A model generated the notes under the pieces. The model was not told the origin of the DNA, did no database searches, and worked only from the letters and a program-made list of their open reading frames with translations. DNA of 64,000 bases from positions 520,614,803-520,678,802 of the forward strand of contig OY856409.1 in the NCBI GenBank assembly GCA_963693085.1. Direction: 5' to 3'. Both the position numbers and the translations under genes were made by a program. This document shows positions 46,441-60,224 of this stretch, piece by piece. This stretch comes from Alisma plantago-aquatica. Lineage: Eukaryota > Streptophyta > Magnoliopsida > Alismatales > Alismataceae. Within the stretch, counting starts at the first letter, position 1. Every line of letters begins with the position of its first letter.

Positions 46441-49357
46441 TATGTTTAGAAGAAGTATCTAAATAATCCTCCTTTACTTAGTTTTGATGTCTTTTGTGTT
46501 GATTCATCATGTATTTATCTTCATTATTTGCATTTACCTAAACGGCGTGAAACAAAATGTGGATCAGTATGTTGCTATATTGTGTATGTGAGTGCATGCA
46601 AAAGCGTGCAAGTAATATAAGACCATATAATCAATCAATTACTTTCAAATAAGAACTAGCATTTTCATTACATATTCTAAACCACACTTGATATGCTACC
46701 TTGGGCATGATCACTATCCGATCTAGGCTCATGTGCATAGCCCCTTAGTACATGTCATCCTAGGGTTCAGAATACGATATCTTCCTTTATGGGATACTCA
46801 TAGTGGAATTATAATCTAACAGAATGTAAATAAACATTGAACGGTTTATCTTCATCAATCCTTAAGAAATCCTCTACAACATCGGCAATCGATATTGCAA
46901 GTAGTCATAATCATAACCACATACATTTTGTAGAACCATACAGATATCATGTAGTCATACTTTAAGCATACCATCCAATGAATCAAGCAAAGAGGAATCC
47001 ACTCATTTCAACATTTAATATGCATGTATGTAAATCCAAAAGTGTCACCATTATATTATTCATATTAAACCTACTATGTTCTAATCTATCATTTAGGGTT
47101 TTCTCAGGTTTAAATAAGGAATAAGGGTATAAAACCTAATTCCATCACATACATACATTAGATAAACCCCTAAGTATCACATCCACACCAACATTAGATT
47201 ATGTGCCTTAATATTATGTCAAGTTGTGATCTTTAGCTTCAAAACCCTAATTATATATGTGTGTGACTATTGGTCTAGAAATCCTAATTATTATCATCAT
47301 CATCTTGATTTCTCATCTTGTTCAAGAATTTTAGATTGTAACATGAACTAAGAGCATTTAATGTATTCAACACCTTAATATAAAAATCTAGGGTTTTCAT
47401 AAATTAACCACTTATTAATCATGTATCCATGATACTATTTGAATTGAAATAAGAACTAGGCATTGAATCCATTTTACTCATGTTCCTCTCATTTTTCTAT
47501 TCAATTTGATATTTAGTTTTGCTATATTTTGTTTAACCAATTATTTACTATCAAATTTACAAGGTAATACTTAATCCAATTATATTTATAGGAAATTACC
47601 TTCACTTTGTTAGACATGATGAAATTTAAAATGATCAAGCCTTTTCCAAGTCATCTACAGCTCCACTCTACTTTACACCCGAAACTGACAGTTCATGGAT
47701 GCCAGGTTAGGATTGAACCACAAGAAGGGATGAGAGGGAGTGATAGGTTCATCTCTAAGGCATTTGGATCTTGCGGACTATTTGACCCATTGATTAACTG
47801 AACGGATACTACTCTATGACCTCATGGGAGAAGCAATGATGGCCCAGGATGGAGGTGCTCGTCGAACCAGAAGGGAAATAAGAGAGGGAGAAGAAGGTGA
47901 GGCTCGGGAACTGGCTGGTTGCCATCGTCTTGGCCTCACGAAGCTGAGGGGGTCTTTAGCCTATGTCAGAGCATCCTATGAGAAAGGATCCTTGTAGAGG
48001 TGCATGGCTTATTATGTGAGATGATGGTAAGGGACAAGAGGGTGTTCTATGACCTCATTTCATCTCATGGGTGTGGGTGAGTTTCCTGGAGAATAGGTGA
48101 AGTTGGGGGGGGGGTTCATAGCCCATGGCAGGGTATCTTAGGGTTTGGGTTCTAGGGGTAGGCACAAAGGAAAGATGGAGGCAGTGGGGTGTTAGAACTC
48201 AATGCACAAGTCATCAATTCATGTAAATTTATGCAAGACTACGGTCATACTGGAGAGTAGACAAAGATTTCGACTCTATAAAGTCATGAGAGTGTGAGTA
48301 GAGGGAGATAGAGAGGGGGAGCCAGAAAGTAGGTTACTGTGTCACCTTCCCAGATAGGCCAGAGGTAGAAGACTAATCTAGAGCCATCATTCAATGATCC
48401 AACAACCACAAAGGCATGCAACAAATAAAGGGCTAGGCCCTATATTCCCAGTCACATTAAATGTGATAGATATATTGATTTATCCATTAATCATTGACTT
48501 TGGGGAATCTTATAAAATCCATAACTCTCTCATCTCTCTCCTTCAATTGACTCCAAAATTTCAAGGATACCTTATGATGGCTTAATCTTAGATCAGGCAA
48601 GATTGCATATGACAGGTATGTTTCTAGAAGTCCTTTTCTCTCTCTTCAATTGAAGGAACAACATTAACTTATTATAAATAGGTCCATCTCCCTTCTCAAT
48701 TTTCCATAGACTTCTAGGAACCTCCTTTTTCTATGAAACTTGGAGGAAAACTTACTAATGCCTTTCTCAATCTATATCTAATTTTTGGGATTTATTGGGA
48801 TAAGTTTAATAGTTGAAACATGTTCTTTATTATGTCTGTAAATTAATTGCCACATTACATGGAAAGTCATTTATATCGCAAATTATAGAATTCTCTTCTT
48901 TGTTATTATCTTCAAGTATATTAAAAGTCAAACTGAGATGTTCTTTCTTGATGCCTCAAAACTTTTGTTGCCATCATGGGTTAGATAATTACTCCATTAA
49001 TTATCTACATTACACATTATCTTATAATCTTTTGTAAACTTGCAAATTATTCCGTAATTTCTAACCAATCATATAGCCATTATCTTTCACTTATGCATGA
49101 ATTCCTTTTTTTCTTTAACTTGTGCCACAAGGACTTATTTGCAAAGCAAATAGTCTCATGTGCCTCACTTGGGCCATGAGTTGTACCCATGCCACAAAGT
49201 GGATAACATTATATCCCATAAATTGTAGTTAGGGAATTTGTTTATCAAATTGAGTCTTATATTTGCATATTTCAAATTCACCAAAATTTAAGGATAATGG
49301 CTCTCAACTTTAAGGTACTTCCTTAATTAGGGGATGCTAAAAAGTGAGGTCGTTACA
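46441..49357 (-). repeat. Inner part of the inverted 5' LTR of the non-coding element
   Basis: The reverse complement matches 51820-54550. For example, TTAATCATGTATCCATGATA here pairs with TATCGTGGATACATGATTAA at about 53520. The last 75 bp before the primer site (to GAGGTCGTTACA) are instead in normal orientation, so the LTR is bounded by near-perfect 75-bp inverted repeats. Small frames in it have no known match. Confidence 0.85.
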
Positions 49358-51800
49358 TTTGGTATCATAGCCCTCGATTTTTCAAATAATATTAATAGTT
49401 TAAAATTTCAAGTAATTTATAAAAATATCATGAGAATGAATAAGGCATGACCCAATGGTAATGGTGCTTATAATAGATCATGGTTTTGGGGGTTGGAAAT
49501 ATTTTTCCTTTACACCATTAAGTTGGTATATGAGGACTCCATTAGCTAATGTGATATCGTCCTAGCCAGAACCTATAGTTTGTGTGAAGTAATGTTTCTT
49601 CTAAGTCTTCTTGTCTCAAATTTATCCAATTCTCATTATCTTGCTTATTAAACCCTAAAAGTTACCTCCCTCCTATAAATTTAGGGTATTTATAAGAAGT
49701 AGGAGGTATTCTTTACCAATGAATGTTCATGTAATGTATAAATAATGATAAAGTAAAAAAAAATTGTTGGGTTTTTCCTTGCAAGGGTAAAGCTTAGATG
49801 GATTTAGGGTTGGTAAACCCTAGTACTTCAAGGGATATAGAAACCCTAAGATGTAGGGTGTAGTCAAACCCTAACCCAAAACTCTAATTTGAGGAAATGG
49901 GAGTAGTGTGAGGGATATAATAACTCTACCCATATGATCCCTAATTAGGGTAAAAATGAAAATCCAAATGAGTTTAGGTGACCCAGTCTCCCTTGCATGT
50001 GTGTATGTAGTGCAAGCCATTCATGTGATTGGTTCTTAAGAAACATAAGCAACCAATGGTTACATAAAAATATAAACTCAACTTTTAGGTTTGGTATCCC
50101 AGTGTGGGATGGGTCAACCCAAGAATTGGAAAAAGGACCTATGGGGGAGGCAAAACTCTAAACATATGGGGTCAATTTGTGGCTAGAGAGCCTAACCTCC
50201 TCCTCTGAGCCAAGAAGACACCATAGTTTAGGACCTTCCATAGAAGGGTGAGTTGACCAATCAGTTTAAAAATTGGGGTAACCTTATATGCCACCTAAAG
50301 TGTGAAGCATTAAGTATACAAAATATGAAATCACATACATTCTTTGAACATGGGTATGCAATCTCTGAGGAACACAAGGAAAGTCCCTAAGGAAGTGGCT
50401 AAAAGTATGTGACCAAGCTAGGAAAGGAAGGTCACTAATAGGCCAAGCCAAAAGAGGAAGGTTGATTACAGAAAGAAAGTCATTACAATGACCGATGATC
50501 AAGTCGGGATAGGAAGGTCACCAATAGGCCAAGCCAAGAAAGGAAGGCTGATACAAAAAGGAAGTCATCACAATGACTGGTGATCAAGTCAAGATAGGAA
50601 GGTCACAAATAGGCCAAGCCGGGAAAGGAAGGTTGATGATATAAAAGGAAGTCATAACAATGACTAGTAATCAAGTCGGGATAGGAAGGTCACCAATAGG
50701 TCAATTCGGGAAAGAAATGCCGCTATAAGAGGACATCATTGCAATGGATAGTAACCAACCCAAGAAAGGAAGGTCACTAATAGGTCAAGTCAGGAAGGGA
50801 AGACTGCCATAAAAGACCAAGCCTACGAGGGAAGGTTGCCATGATCCCTATGTTGGGACATAAAGTGAACAATGTGTACCCCAAGAGATGAAGGAAATTT
50901 GGGTTAATGTAATGGAGGTTATCATGCCCTAAATGCATAAGACCATGGAGTCAGGAGATAACCATCCATGTAGCACGAGGCCCATGGGTCAGGGGGTTGG
51001 CCACCTTCATGAGTTTATGAGGCCAAAGGGGTAAATGTGAGGGCACTCCCTAAGTGCATAAGGCCCACAAGGCCAGGAGGATATCACTCTAAAGGTACAT
51101 GTACTCGTAGAGACCTTGAGGAAATGACTAAGGATAATGAGACATGAGGTGTAAATATAAAAGATACAAGAAGTCATGTAATAATGAAATCTTAAAGGAG
51201 TTGTGTACAAACTCAAGAGTGAGAAAAGAACTTGACTTCATGAAATATAAGAATATTGTAAGATTAAAATAAATTTATGATTTGGAGTGATTGTCCCAGT
51301 GATTCAACCTAAAATTCAAAATTTTAAGATAATGTTTGGATACACCATATCTGCTCTTGGAATGGGATGAAATTTGTTTTTGGGTTGCAGTCAAATGCTT
51401 TTTCATCTTATTATGAGTCAGAGAGGTTAGGTAGATACATGTTATGCTTAAAATTGACATATGAGAATGAATACCTTAAGTTGAGTTTTAATGACGTGAT
51501 CTAGGGTTTGAGGTATTACCTCACCCTTATGTGAAGAAAAATAAGTATTAGGTTGGAACCTAGGGAAAAATGCAATAACCAAATGGGAAAATGTAATCAC
51601 TAAGTGATAATGTGATCTAATTGATGAGGTTGTAAAATACCCTGGAATTGAATCTAGGTCCCAACCTTAGTGGTATGAGAGTTTGCATAGCAATAAAAGA
51701 AGGGTTGCTAACCCTAAGTTTGAACCTAAGATGAGTAATGTTTCACCTTAACCTTACTAGGCTAGAATTTGGGGGGGGATTCCTTTTAAGGAGGGATAAA
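49358..51800 (+). other. Non-coding interior of the inverted-LTR element
   Basis: A primer site TGGTATCATAGCC (49360-49372) opens it and a purine tract GGAGGGATAAA (51790-51800) closes it. The interior has no frame with protein similarity. It resembles LARD-type elements, which need proteins from another element. Confidence 0.75.
50405..50835. repeat. Tandem repeat, unit about 86 bp, about five copies
   Basis: AGGAAGGTCACYAATAGGCC recurs near 50425, 50511, 50597, 50683 and 50768, each time followed by AAGCC-GGAAAGGAAGG and then by GTCATNACAATGACT. The spacing is regular at 85-87 bp. The copies have diverged. Confidence 0.9.
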
Positions 51801-54753
51801 TGTAATATCCCCAATTTTTGGAGGATTTGAAATATACAAATATAAGACTCAATTTGATAAACAAATTCCCTAATTACAATGGATGGGATAATAATATTAT
51901 CCACTTTGTAGCATGGGTGCAACGCATGGCCCAAGTGAAGCTCATGAGACTATTTTTTTTCACATAAGTCCTTGTGGCACAAGTTAAATAAATAAAAGTA
52001 ATTTGTGCATAAATAAAAGACAATGTCTTTATGGTTTGTTAGAAAAAGGAACTACATAATAATGAGCAAGTTTCCAAAAGATTCTAAGATGATGTGTAAT
52101 GCATATAATTTAATGGATTATTATCTAACCCGGGGTGGTAGCACAAGTTTTGAGGCATCAATAAGAATATATCAATCTGACTTTTGATATAGTTGAATAT
52201 AATAACAAAAAGAAGAGAAATCTACAATTTGGGATAAAAAAGGACTTTCCATGTGGTGTCACTAATTACTTTAAGGATATGATAAAGGAGCAAGTTTAGA
52301 ATATTAAACTTATCCCAATAAATCCCAAAAATTACATATAGGTGGATAATGGTATTAATAAGTTCCCCTCCAAGTTTCATCAAAAAAGGAGGTTCTAGAA
52401 GTCTATGGAAATTGAGAAGGGAGATGGACCTATTTGTAATAAGTAAATGTTGCTCATTTAATTGAAGAGAGAGAAAAGGACATCTAGAAACATCCCTTTC
52501 ATATCCAATCTTAACTAATCTAAGATTAAGCAATTAGAAGGTTTCCTTGAAGTTTTGGAGTCAATTGGAGGAGAGACAAGAGGTTATGGATTTAAAAGAT
52601 TCCCTAAAGTGAATGATTAATGAATAAATCGATGTATTTGTCACATTTAATGTGATTGGGAATCTAGGGCCTAGCCCTTTATTTGTCACATGCCTTTATG
52701 GCCGCTAGATTGTTGACAGATGGCTCTAAAGTGGTCTTCCACTTCCAACCTATTTGCAAAAGTGGCACGGTCACCTCATTTCTCTCTCCCCCTATCTATC
52801 TCCCTCTACTCACACTCTCATGACTTTATAGCATAGGAATCTTCATCAGCTCTCTAGTACGACCATGGTCTTGAGTAAATTGACATGAATTGGTGACTTG
52901 TGCACCAAGTTCTAACACATCATTGCCTCCCTCTCTCATTTGCAGAAACCCCTAGAACCCAAACCATAACATACCCTACCATGGGATACAAGACTCCCCC
53001 TAATAATTTTCCTATCCTCTAGTAAATTCACCCGCACCCATGAGCATGAAATAGGGTCATAACACACTATCTTCCCCCTCACTGTCATCTCACATAGGAA
53101 GCCTTACACCACACTGAGGGAGCCTCTCTCCTAGGATGGCCTGGCATAGGCTAAAGACGCCCTCAGCTTTGTGAGGCCAAGACGATGGCCATCGGCCAGT
53201 TCCTGAGCCACACCTTCTTCTCCATCTCTTCTTTTCCTTCTAGTATAGTGAGTGCCTCCACCATAGGCCGCCACTGTTTCTCCCATGAGGGAGTAGAGCA
53301 GCGGTCGTCTGATTGATCAATGGGTCAAATAGTCTGCAAGATCTAAGGGCCTTATAGATGAATCAGTCTCTCCATCTGATCCATTCTTGTGGCTCAATCC
53401 TGACTCGGCATTCGTGAACCACTGGTTTGGAGTGTAAAGAAGAGTGGAGATGCACATGACTTGGAAAAGTCACAATCCAATCAGATTCAATGCCTAACTC
53501 TCATCATGGTTCAAAAAGTATCGTGGATACATGATTAATAAGTGGTTAATATATGAAAACCCTAGATTTGTATATTAAGGTGTTGAATACAATAAATGTT
53601 CTTAGTTCATGTTACTATCTGAACCAATTGAATAAGATGAAATATCAAGATGATTATGATAACGATGATAATAATTAGGGTTTCTAGACCAATAATGATA
53701 TACATGTATAATTAATTTTTGAAGATAAAGATCATAACTTGGCATGATATTAAGTCACATAGTGTAATGTTGGTGTAGGTCTGATAATTAGGATTTCATC
53801 TAATATTCGTATGTGATGGAATTAGGGTTTATACTCTTATTCCATATTCATACCCGAGACAACCATAAACCCTAGATTAGAACCGAGTAGGTTTAATCTG
53901 AATAATATAATGGTGAAAATTTAGTATTTACATGCATGCAGATTAAATGTTGAATTGCTATGATTCTTACATGCATGCATGCAAAGCAAATTTAGTATTT
54001 GCTTGCTTAATTGGATGATATGCTTAAAGTATGACTTCATGATATCTGCATGGTTTTACAAAAGGTACACGGTTACGATTATGACCACTCGCAATATCGA
54101 TTGTCGGTGTTTGGCGAGGATTTCTCAAGGATTGATGAAGATAAAGTATTTGATGTTTATTTACACTTTGTTCAATTATAATGCCACTATGAGTATTATA
54201 TAAAGAGAATATTATATTCTAAACCTTAGGATGACATGTATTAAGGGGTGATGCACATGATCCTGGATCGGACAGTGATTAGAGTAGCATATTAGGTGTC
54301 GGTTAAAATATGTAACAAAAATGTCAGTTCTTATTTACAAGTAATTAATTGATTATATGTTTTTATATTACGTGTACACTTTCAGATGCACCCCATCAAC
54401 AAAATATAGCAAAATATGATCTGCATTTTGTTTCATGCCATTTTAGGTAAATGCAATATATGAAGATATGAAGACATGATGAATCAGATCAAAATCCATC
54501 AAAGATATTAAAACTAAGTAAAGGAGGATTACTTAGATACTTCTTCTCAGTATGTATTAGTTTATGTTGGTAATTCATGTAACTCCTTAGAGGAGCATCA
54601 TTATATATCTTGTAAACAATATTTGTGAAATAATAGAAATTATTTGCTATTATTTGTTATTTTTTAAAATATGGATCTTGGGAATTTTAGGTAATGGATC
54701 TCAACTTTAAGGTCCTTTCTTAATTAGGGGATGCTGAAAGTGAGGTTGTTACA
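51801..54753 (+). repeat. 3' LTR of the inverted-LTR element
   Basis: It runs from TGTAATATCCCC to GAGGTTGTTACA, 2953 bp, and is preceded by a purine tract. The start lacks the 75-bp inverted repeat seen at both ends of the left LTR. Confidence 0.85.
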
Positions 54754-54758
54754 GCAAA

Positions 54759-56250
54759 CACTACAAAAGATTTGACTTCACCTTTGATTTGGTCTTGAAA
54801 GAAACTTGTCAATGCTTTCCTGTATGAAAGGAATCACATGAGCTCATATTGGTTTCCTTGCCACAAGGAATTAATCTCTTCTTTGATAAAAGCTACAGGC
54901 CCTTCTCCCTCATGTCTCCTAACCGACTATGTCACATATTTTTGTGGTGATACTCAATTGCGTGTATATCGTTGCCTTTGAGCACTTTAAGTTTGATCTT
55001 GTACAATGTGCAACACAATTTACCTCGTGCAATAACCAATGCCCCCTTTATGATTTTACATTTACCACCAACAAGGTTCATATGACAACCTTCTCTATCA
55101 AAGAAAGAACTAGACATCAAACTGAACCAAAAATCTAGAATGTGACGAACATCCTTGAGTGTGAGCATGAAATAGATACTTGTTTGAACATAAGTATCTT
55201 CAATTCTAGTAGCTATGGAGAAGTTAGAGTTTCCTAAATTCACCCTCCTGAAGTTTCCCTTCCTGTATGAATTGAAGAACTCCTTACTCGGTGAAGCATG
55301 ACAAGAATTTTTAGTATCCACCACCCACTCAGGATCATCCTCAGCAGAATGCAAATAGTTCTTCTAGACTGCTAAGACCACATCGTCATCATTGTTCATG
55401 TCTTCTAAGATTTCTACTGTAGTATTCTTGTTGTCATCCTTCTTGTCTTTGGATTCAAACCCATGTTTATTTTTCCAAATGTTGCAATCTTTCTAAGAAT
55501 GACCTGCTTCCCTTAATGGAAGCACCCTCTACTCTTTGACTTGGATCTATCACAAGAGTTCCTATGATCTTGGGACTCATTGCGGCTCTGAGATCTACCA
55601 TGGTTTCTTTCTTTGTTAGTGCCTATGCTCTCTATGAAGTGCACCTCTGGCCTATTGTCGCCTGAGGCTCTTCATCGAGTCTCTTCATTCAATAGACTCT
55701 TCTCCACCAGTCAAGAGTTATCTTGCCTTCCTATGTAGAATTGTTGATCGTCACAATGAGTGTCTCCCAACTGTCAGGTAATGATCTCAGAAGAAGTAGA
55801 GCCTAGATGTCATCATCAAGAACCATCTTTATGGAGCACAGTTGATTTACAAGGCTTTGGAATTCATTCATGTGCTATGTGATGCTTGTACCATCCTGAC
55901 ACTTGAGGTTCACCAACTTTCTGATCAAGAAAGCTTTATTTGTGGCAATCTTCCGCTCATATAATTTCTTGAGATTTTCCCATAGTTCTTTGGCAGTGGT
56001 CTTTTTTTGAGACGTGATGGAACACAGAAATGTTGAGCCACTTTTGCACTATTCCTATAGTATTCCTATTTAGTTTCTTCTGGTATACATCAAGCATGCT
56101 CTCCAGATTTTGTCCCTCTATCGGATTGTATAGATCTTTGCAATAGAGAATATAATTCATCTTGGGTTTCTGAATCTACCAATTTAAGCTTGTCAACTTT
56201 ATCATTGTCACATCTTCATACTTCCCCATCTGGACCAATATCTGCAACAT
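54759..56250 (-). pseudogene. Copia-1 gag, protease and start of integrase
   Basis: On the minus strand gag gives MNYILYCKDLYNPIEGQNLE, KKLNRNTIGIVQKWL and VNLKCQDGTSIT-HMNEFQSL, then DDIQALLLLRSLPDSWETL. A degenerate zinc-knuckle region and a Lys/Asp-rich spacer follow. The best-kept part is 54932-55354: EDDPEWVVDTKNSCHASPSK (protease, DTKNS in place of DTGAS), NSNFSIATRIEDTYVQTS and the gag-pre-integrase segment. It is interrupted at 54758 by the inverted-LTR element; the integrase continues at 31851. Confidence 0.8.
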
Positions 56251-56266
56251 GTACTCTAATACTACT
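56251..56266 (-). other. Copia-1 primer site (decayed)
   Basis: The minus strand reads TAGTATTAGAGTAC just after the 5' LTR. It differs from TGGTATCAGAGCAC by G-to-A and C-to-T changes only. Confidence 0.65.
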
Positions 56267-57134
56267 TGTTGGGGATGTTGTACCGATACAGTCCCAAATG
56301 TGATGAGAATTTGTTGTAGAAGTTTTACTGACAAGTGTGTAAATCCAAAGAAGAAACACCAAATTTAACATGGAAAACTCTCCTCAAGATGAGAAGAGAA
56401 AAACCATAGGAAAATACCATACAACAAGCACTATGTAATCAAGATTACAACTCACACTGCACATATTTAATTACCCCTAAATGTGGGTAGCCCACCCCCA
56501 CATGAGAACAAAGATAAGGAAGAAGAGAATTGCACCCAATGTGTACATAACCTCCATCTTTATTTGATCTCCTCATGGTGTTGTTGTTGTTGTTTCTAGG
56601 GACTGTTTGGTGCCACTATAACCACTGATTGGGTCAGACCTATTGCCTCTATGGAAACACTATTTCTATAACCACCAACTGCTACTTTGTTTCAAGGAAA
56701 AGTTGTTGACCCTCTCTTATCAACTAAGAAAGTTGCTCTGTTGGTGCACTCTATGTACCACTGGTTGTCAGCTGCTACTTCACTTCAAGGAAAAATTATT
56801 GAACCTCTCTTATCAACTGAGAGAGATCCTCAAGTTGTTCTTGTTATCTAGTGCTTCTACCATAAAAGTTACCAACAAGAAACTTGAGGGATCACATCAA
56901 CTGATGGGATGTCTTAATGGCCTCCCCCAAGGCTTGTATTTGTAGGCCTCTATGGCATGTGGTAGAAACTAGGAATCTTTATCCAAGTCCGAGTCCAACT
57001 CCATATTGCACATACAGAACCATCATCTTTCCCTTTAGATTTGTCTCCTATAAAGATTTATAAACACAAGCCAACTCCTACCCGAGTTCAAATCCAACAA
57101 GGACATGGGCCAGAATCCTTTTCCTTTCCCAACA
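56267..57134 (-). repeat. Copia-1 5' LTR
   Basis: It runs from TGTTGGGGATGTTGTACC to CTTTCCCAACA, 868 bp, and pairs with 4702-5621 and with the solo LTR 3027-3897. Confidence 0.9.
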
Positions 57135-58300
57135 CTATGGGCAACACTGGAACAACAATCACGAGCTGAAACAGCAACATTTCATTATTGCTTGTGATTC
57201 ACTTGACATTGGATTAGAGAGAGACAGTTGGATGATTGATGATGGTGTTAAAGGAGGATCGTGTTGAGGAGTTGGTGTTGATTCTTCATGGATGAGGATG
57301 CAGAAGGCAGTGACAAAGAATCTGAGATGTGAGAAAGCTAAAAAATATGTTGCTTCATGGAAGTGTTGTCGGCATTGATGTTATGAAAAGAGAATGAAGA
57401 TGATGTTTTTGGGAAACAAGGTGTCTTGGAACAGTGATAAAGATAAAGAATATGGATCATGATTAGGGAAGAAAATAAGTGCACTTTTGAAAAAGAAACA
57501 AAAAAAGGAGAAGGGGATTGGAAATGAGAATCAAAAGAAAGAATAGAAAAACTAAAATCAATGGTGAGGGCACAATTGGAATAGAGAAAAATGAAATCAA
57601 AGGTGGCAATTAGGAAAAAATAAAAATGTGAAGAAAATAAAGAAATAAATAAATAAAAGCAAGGATCATTAAAATTAGAAAGTGAAATGATGAGGAAATA
57701 AGAAATAGTGAAAAGGAAAAAAAGAAACTAATAATTCAAAAAACAAAGAAAAAATAAAAAATCACTACTATTTGAAATAAAGATACTAACTTGAGTGCAA
57801 AAAGAAAAACAAAAAAGGGAAGAAATTTAAACCTACTTTTATAATCAACCATGGTGACTAGAAAGATGTTTGACTGGTAGTAAAGTCAAGAAAGAGTGAC
57901 AGTTGGCTTGGAGAGGAAGGCGGAGAGTTGGCTTGAAGAGGAAGATAGGTGACTCACCTGAAGAACAAGGCACTCAAATGGCTTCAAGATGAAGGTAGGA
58001 AAATGTCTTGGAGAATAAGGGGTAGTTGGCTTGTATAGGAAGGTGGGCGGCTGGCTTGTAGAGGAAAGTGGGAAGCTAGATACGGCAATATAGGATAGGA
58101 GTAGCAGTGGAAGCATGAGGCATAGGAAAGGGAGGGGTGACAACCTAAGAAAATAGAGAGGAAGGGGGAGCAATAGAAGTTCTCTATGGGAAGCTAAGAA
58201 CCGCCATGGGTGAAGCCACCTTCAAAGTAGGTGCTCCTCCTTTTTGTTCTCTTTCCCACACGTAGGATAGCAAAGGACCGACTGCTCTGGGATCGTATAA
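57135..58300. other. Copia-1 right flank, purine-rich, with imperfect 27-30 bp repeats at 57893-58080
   Basis: No gene is recognised. After about 57430 the plus strand is very A/G-rich. From 57893 a motif GTTGGCTTGGAGAGGAAGG recurs with variation about six times. The 95-codon minus frame across it (57886-58173) is Leu/Ser/Pro low complexity and probably not a gene. The flank should be contiguous with 4701 in the pre-insertion locus. Confidence 0.6.
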
Positions 58301-58302
58301 GA

Positions 58303-58893
58303 ATGATAAATATGATTATATTGATATGACTCACAACTGATTATAAAGCTTGTATAAATAGGAATCTAGACATGGTAGGGCTTATGTACTCTCAATATGT
58401 GGCAAAACACAATTATCACACACTCTAATAAATGTTAAAATGTTGCACATTTTGTAATACATTGTTACAAAAATTTCAATTTCTCATTTTTCTAGTTGAT
58501 TTGATCCTTCCTTTTTTTGACCATACTATCATCTGAAATGTGTAATATAACCAAGATCCACTTTTATACGATGGTTTAAGAAATTTGGCTTAGCATGAAA
58601 CCTATGCAAAACCTTTTACGTTTAAATGAATCAAATGAATATGTGATGTTTTCATTGTTAGATCTTTCTCACGACTTCTTTCTTCAATAATGAATCAAAC
58701 CTATGCAAAACCTTTTAAGTTTAAATGAATCAAATGAATATATGATGTTGTCATTGTTAGATCTTTCTCATGACTTCTTTCTTCAATAATTATTTATCGG
58801 AGTTTGTAATAATTAAATATAAATGCCTCTACTTTGATTAAATTTTAAATAGCCCTTTCCAAATTGTGAGTAATTTAGGGATCATCCAAAATA
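58303..58893. repeat. Spacer with a 99-bp tandem duplication (58600-58790)
   Basis: CCTATGCAAAACCTTTTA starts at 58601 and again at 58700. Both copies end with GACTTCTTTCTTCAATAAT. They differ at a few bases. The stretch at 58303-58410 resembles 4045-4150. No gene is seen. Confidence 0.8.
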
Positions 58894-59434
58894 CTAGGGG
58901 TGAGCATTCAATTAATTTGGTCGGTTATGGTTAATTTGGTTCAGTTTATTGGTTAATTTTTAGTTTGAAATTTTAACCATTAACATAAGAAAATTAGTGT
59001 TGGTTAATTCAATCATGGTTAATTTGTTAATGATTAATTTGATCAGTTAATGGTTAATTCGATCGATTAATTTGGTTAACCAATCAACACTCTTTGACTA
59101 GTATTATATTAAAATACTCATAAATTTCTAAATCATTGTTATATTATAGTAGTATAGTATATCAATATAACGCTATATAGTTCATCAAACTTGATTACTA
59201 TATAAATATGGAGGTTTTCTAAAATAGAAGTACAACTATATATGTGTGTAGGATATTTTTTTGAATAAATTATGGCTATTCGGTTAATTTGTTTAACCAA
59301 ATAGAAAATACTTTTGAACAAAAAAAATAATTATTTAGCCATTAACCAAAATAAATTAACTAAACTAATCAAACTGTCTGAATAAAATTAACCATTTAGT
59401 TAATCGATTATTAACCAAATTTTTCTCACCCCTA
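58894..59434. mobile_element. hAT-like non-autonomous element
   Basis: The ends are CTAGGGGTGAG and CTCACCCCTA. They are flanked by CAAAATA at 58887-58893 and 59435-59441. Many GGTTAATTTGGTT-type words in both orientations fill the ends, like the subterminal repeats of hAT elements. It has 541 bp and no transposase. Confidence 0.75.
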
Positions 59435-59762
59435 CAAAATATTATGTGCCTTATTTATGGATGTCATTATATTCTACTTTTGTTAGCTAAGTTTCACAAA
59501 TGTAGTTGATCATTGACTCTGCTACTCCTAAATTGGATTATGTTGCAATCTATGTGGCACTTTTTTATTAAAACTTCTCCATTGTTTTTAATATGATGTG
59601 AAACACACTATAAAAAAATGTATTGTCAAGTTATGATTTAAATATGAAAGTGAATAACGAGGTAAATAGTATTCATCATAATATTTTAATTTTAATTATT
59701 TTTTTTATTTTTTGGGGTAGTATGGGTAAAAAACACTTAAGTGTAGTTTATAAGGTATGTAA

Positions 59763-60066
59763 CAAACTTGTACGTGATTAGATTCTATGAATGAACGCCC
59801 TATGACTAAATTATTTGTCATGAAATTTAAGTGAAAAAATACAGAGGTTTTAGTATCATTTTGAGTGGAAGAGTAAATATAATATTTAAAGCATAAAATA
59901 ATATATGTCACATAAACAAACTTGGATGGGATTAGGTTCTATGAATGTACGTCTTATGACTAAATTATCTGTTATGAAAATCTAAGTGAAAATAGAGGTT
60001 TGGGTATCATTTTGAGTGGGAGAATAAATATAATATTTAAAGCATAAAAGAATATATGGGACATAA
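59763..60066. repeat. Tandem duplication, unit about 154 bp
   Basis: CAAACTTGKAYGKGATTAG starts at 59763 and 59917. Both copies continue through CTATGAATG, TATGACTAAATTAT and ATTTTGAGTGG, and end near ATATTTAAAGCATAAAA. Two diverged copies are present. Confidence 0.8.
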
Positions 60067-60224
60067 AAATGTGAGATGCCAAAAAAGTTTGATTTGTATC
60101 AATAAATCTGACATTCCTATACCCCTGATTTTGTATGGTAGAGAGAGATGACAAATGGTTTATATATTTAGATGATGTACCCACCTGGCATGGATCGGTA
60201 CTCAAAATTGTGGTGATTTAAGTT

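Noticed and set aside
50405..50835. CRISPR-like array
   Set aside because: Units are contiguous diverged tandem repeats without constant repeat and variable spacer, and the context is plant transposon DNA.
57886..58173. Leu/Ser/Pro-rich 95-codon minus frame
   Set aside because: It is produced by degenerate purine-rich repeats on the other strand.
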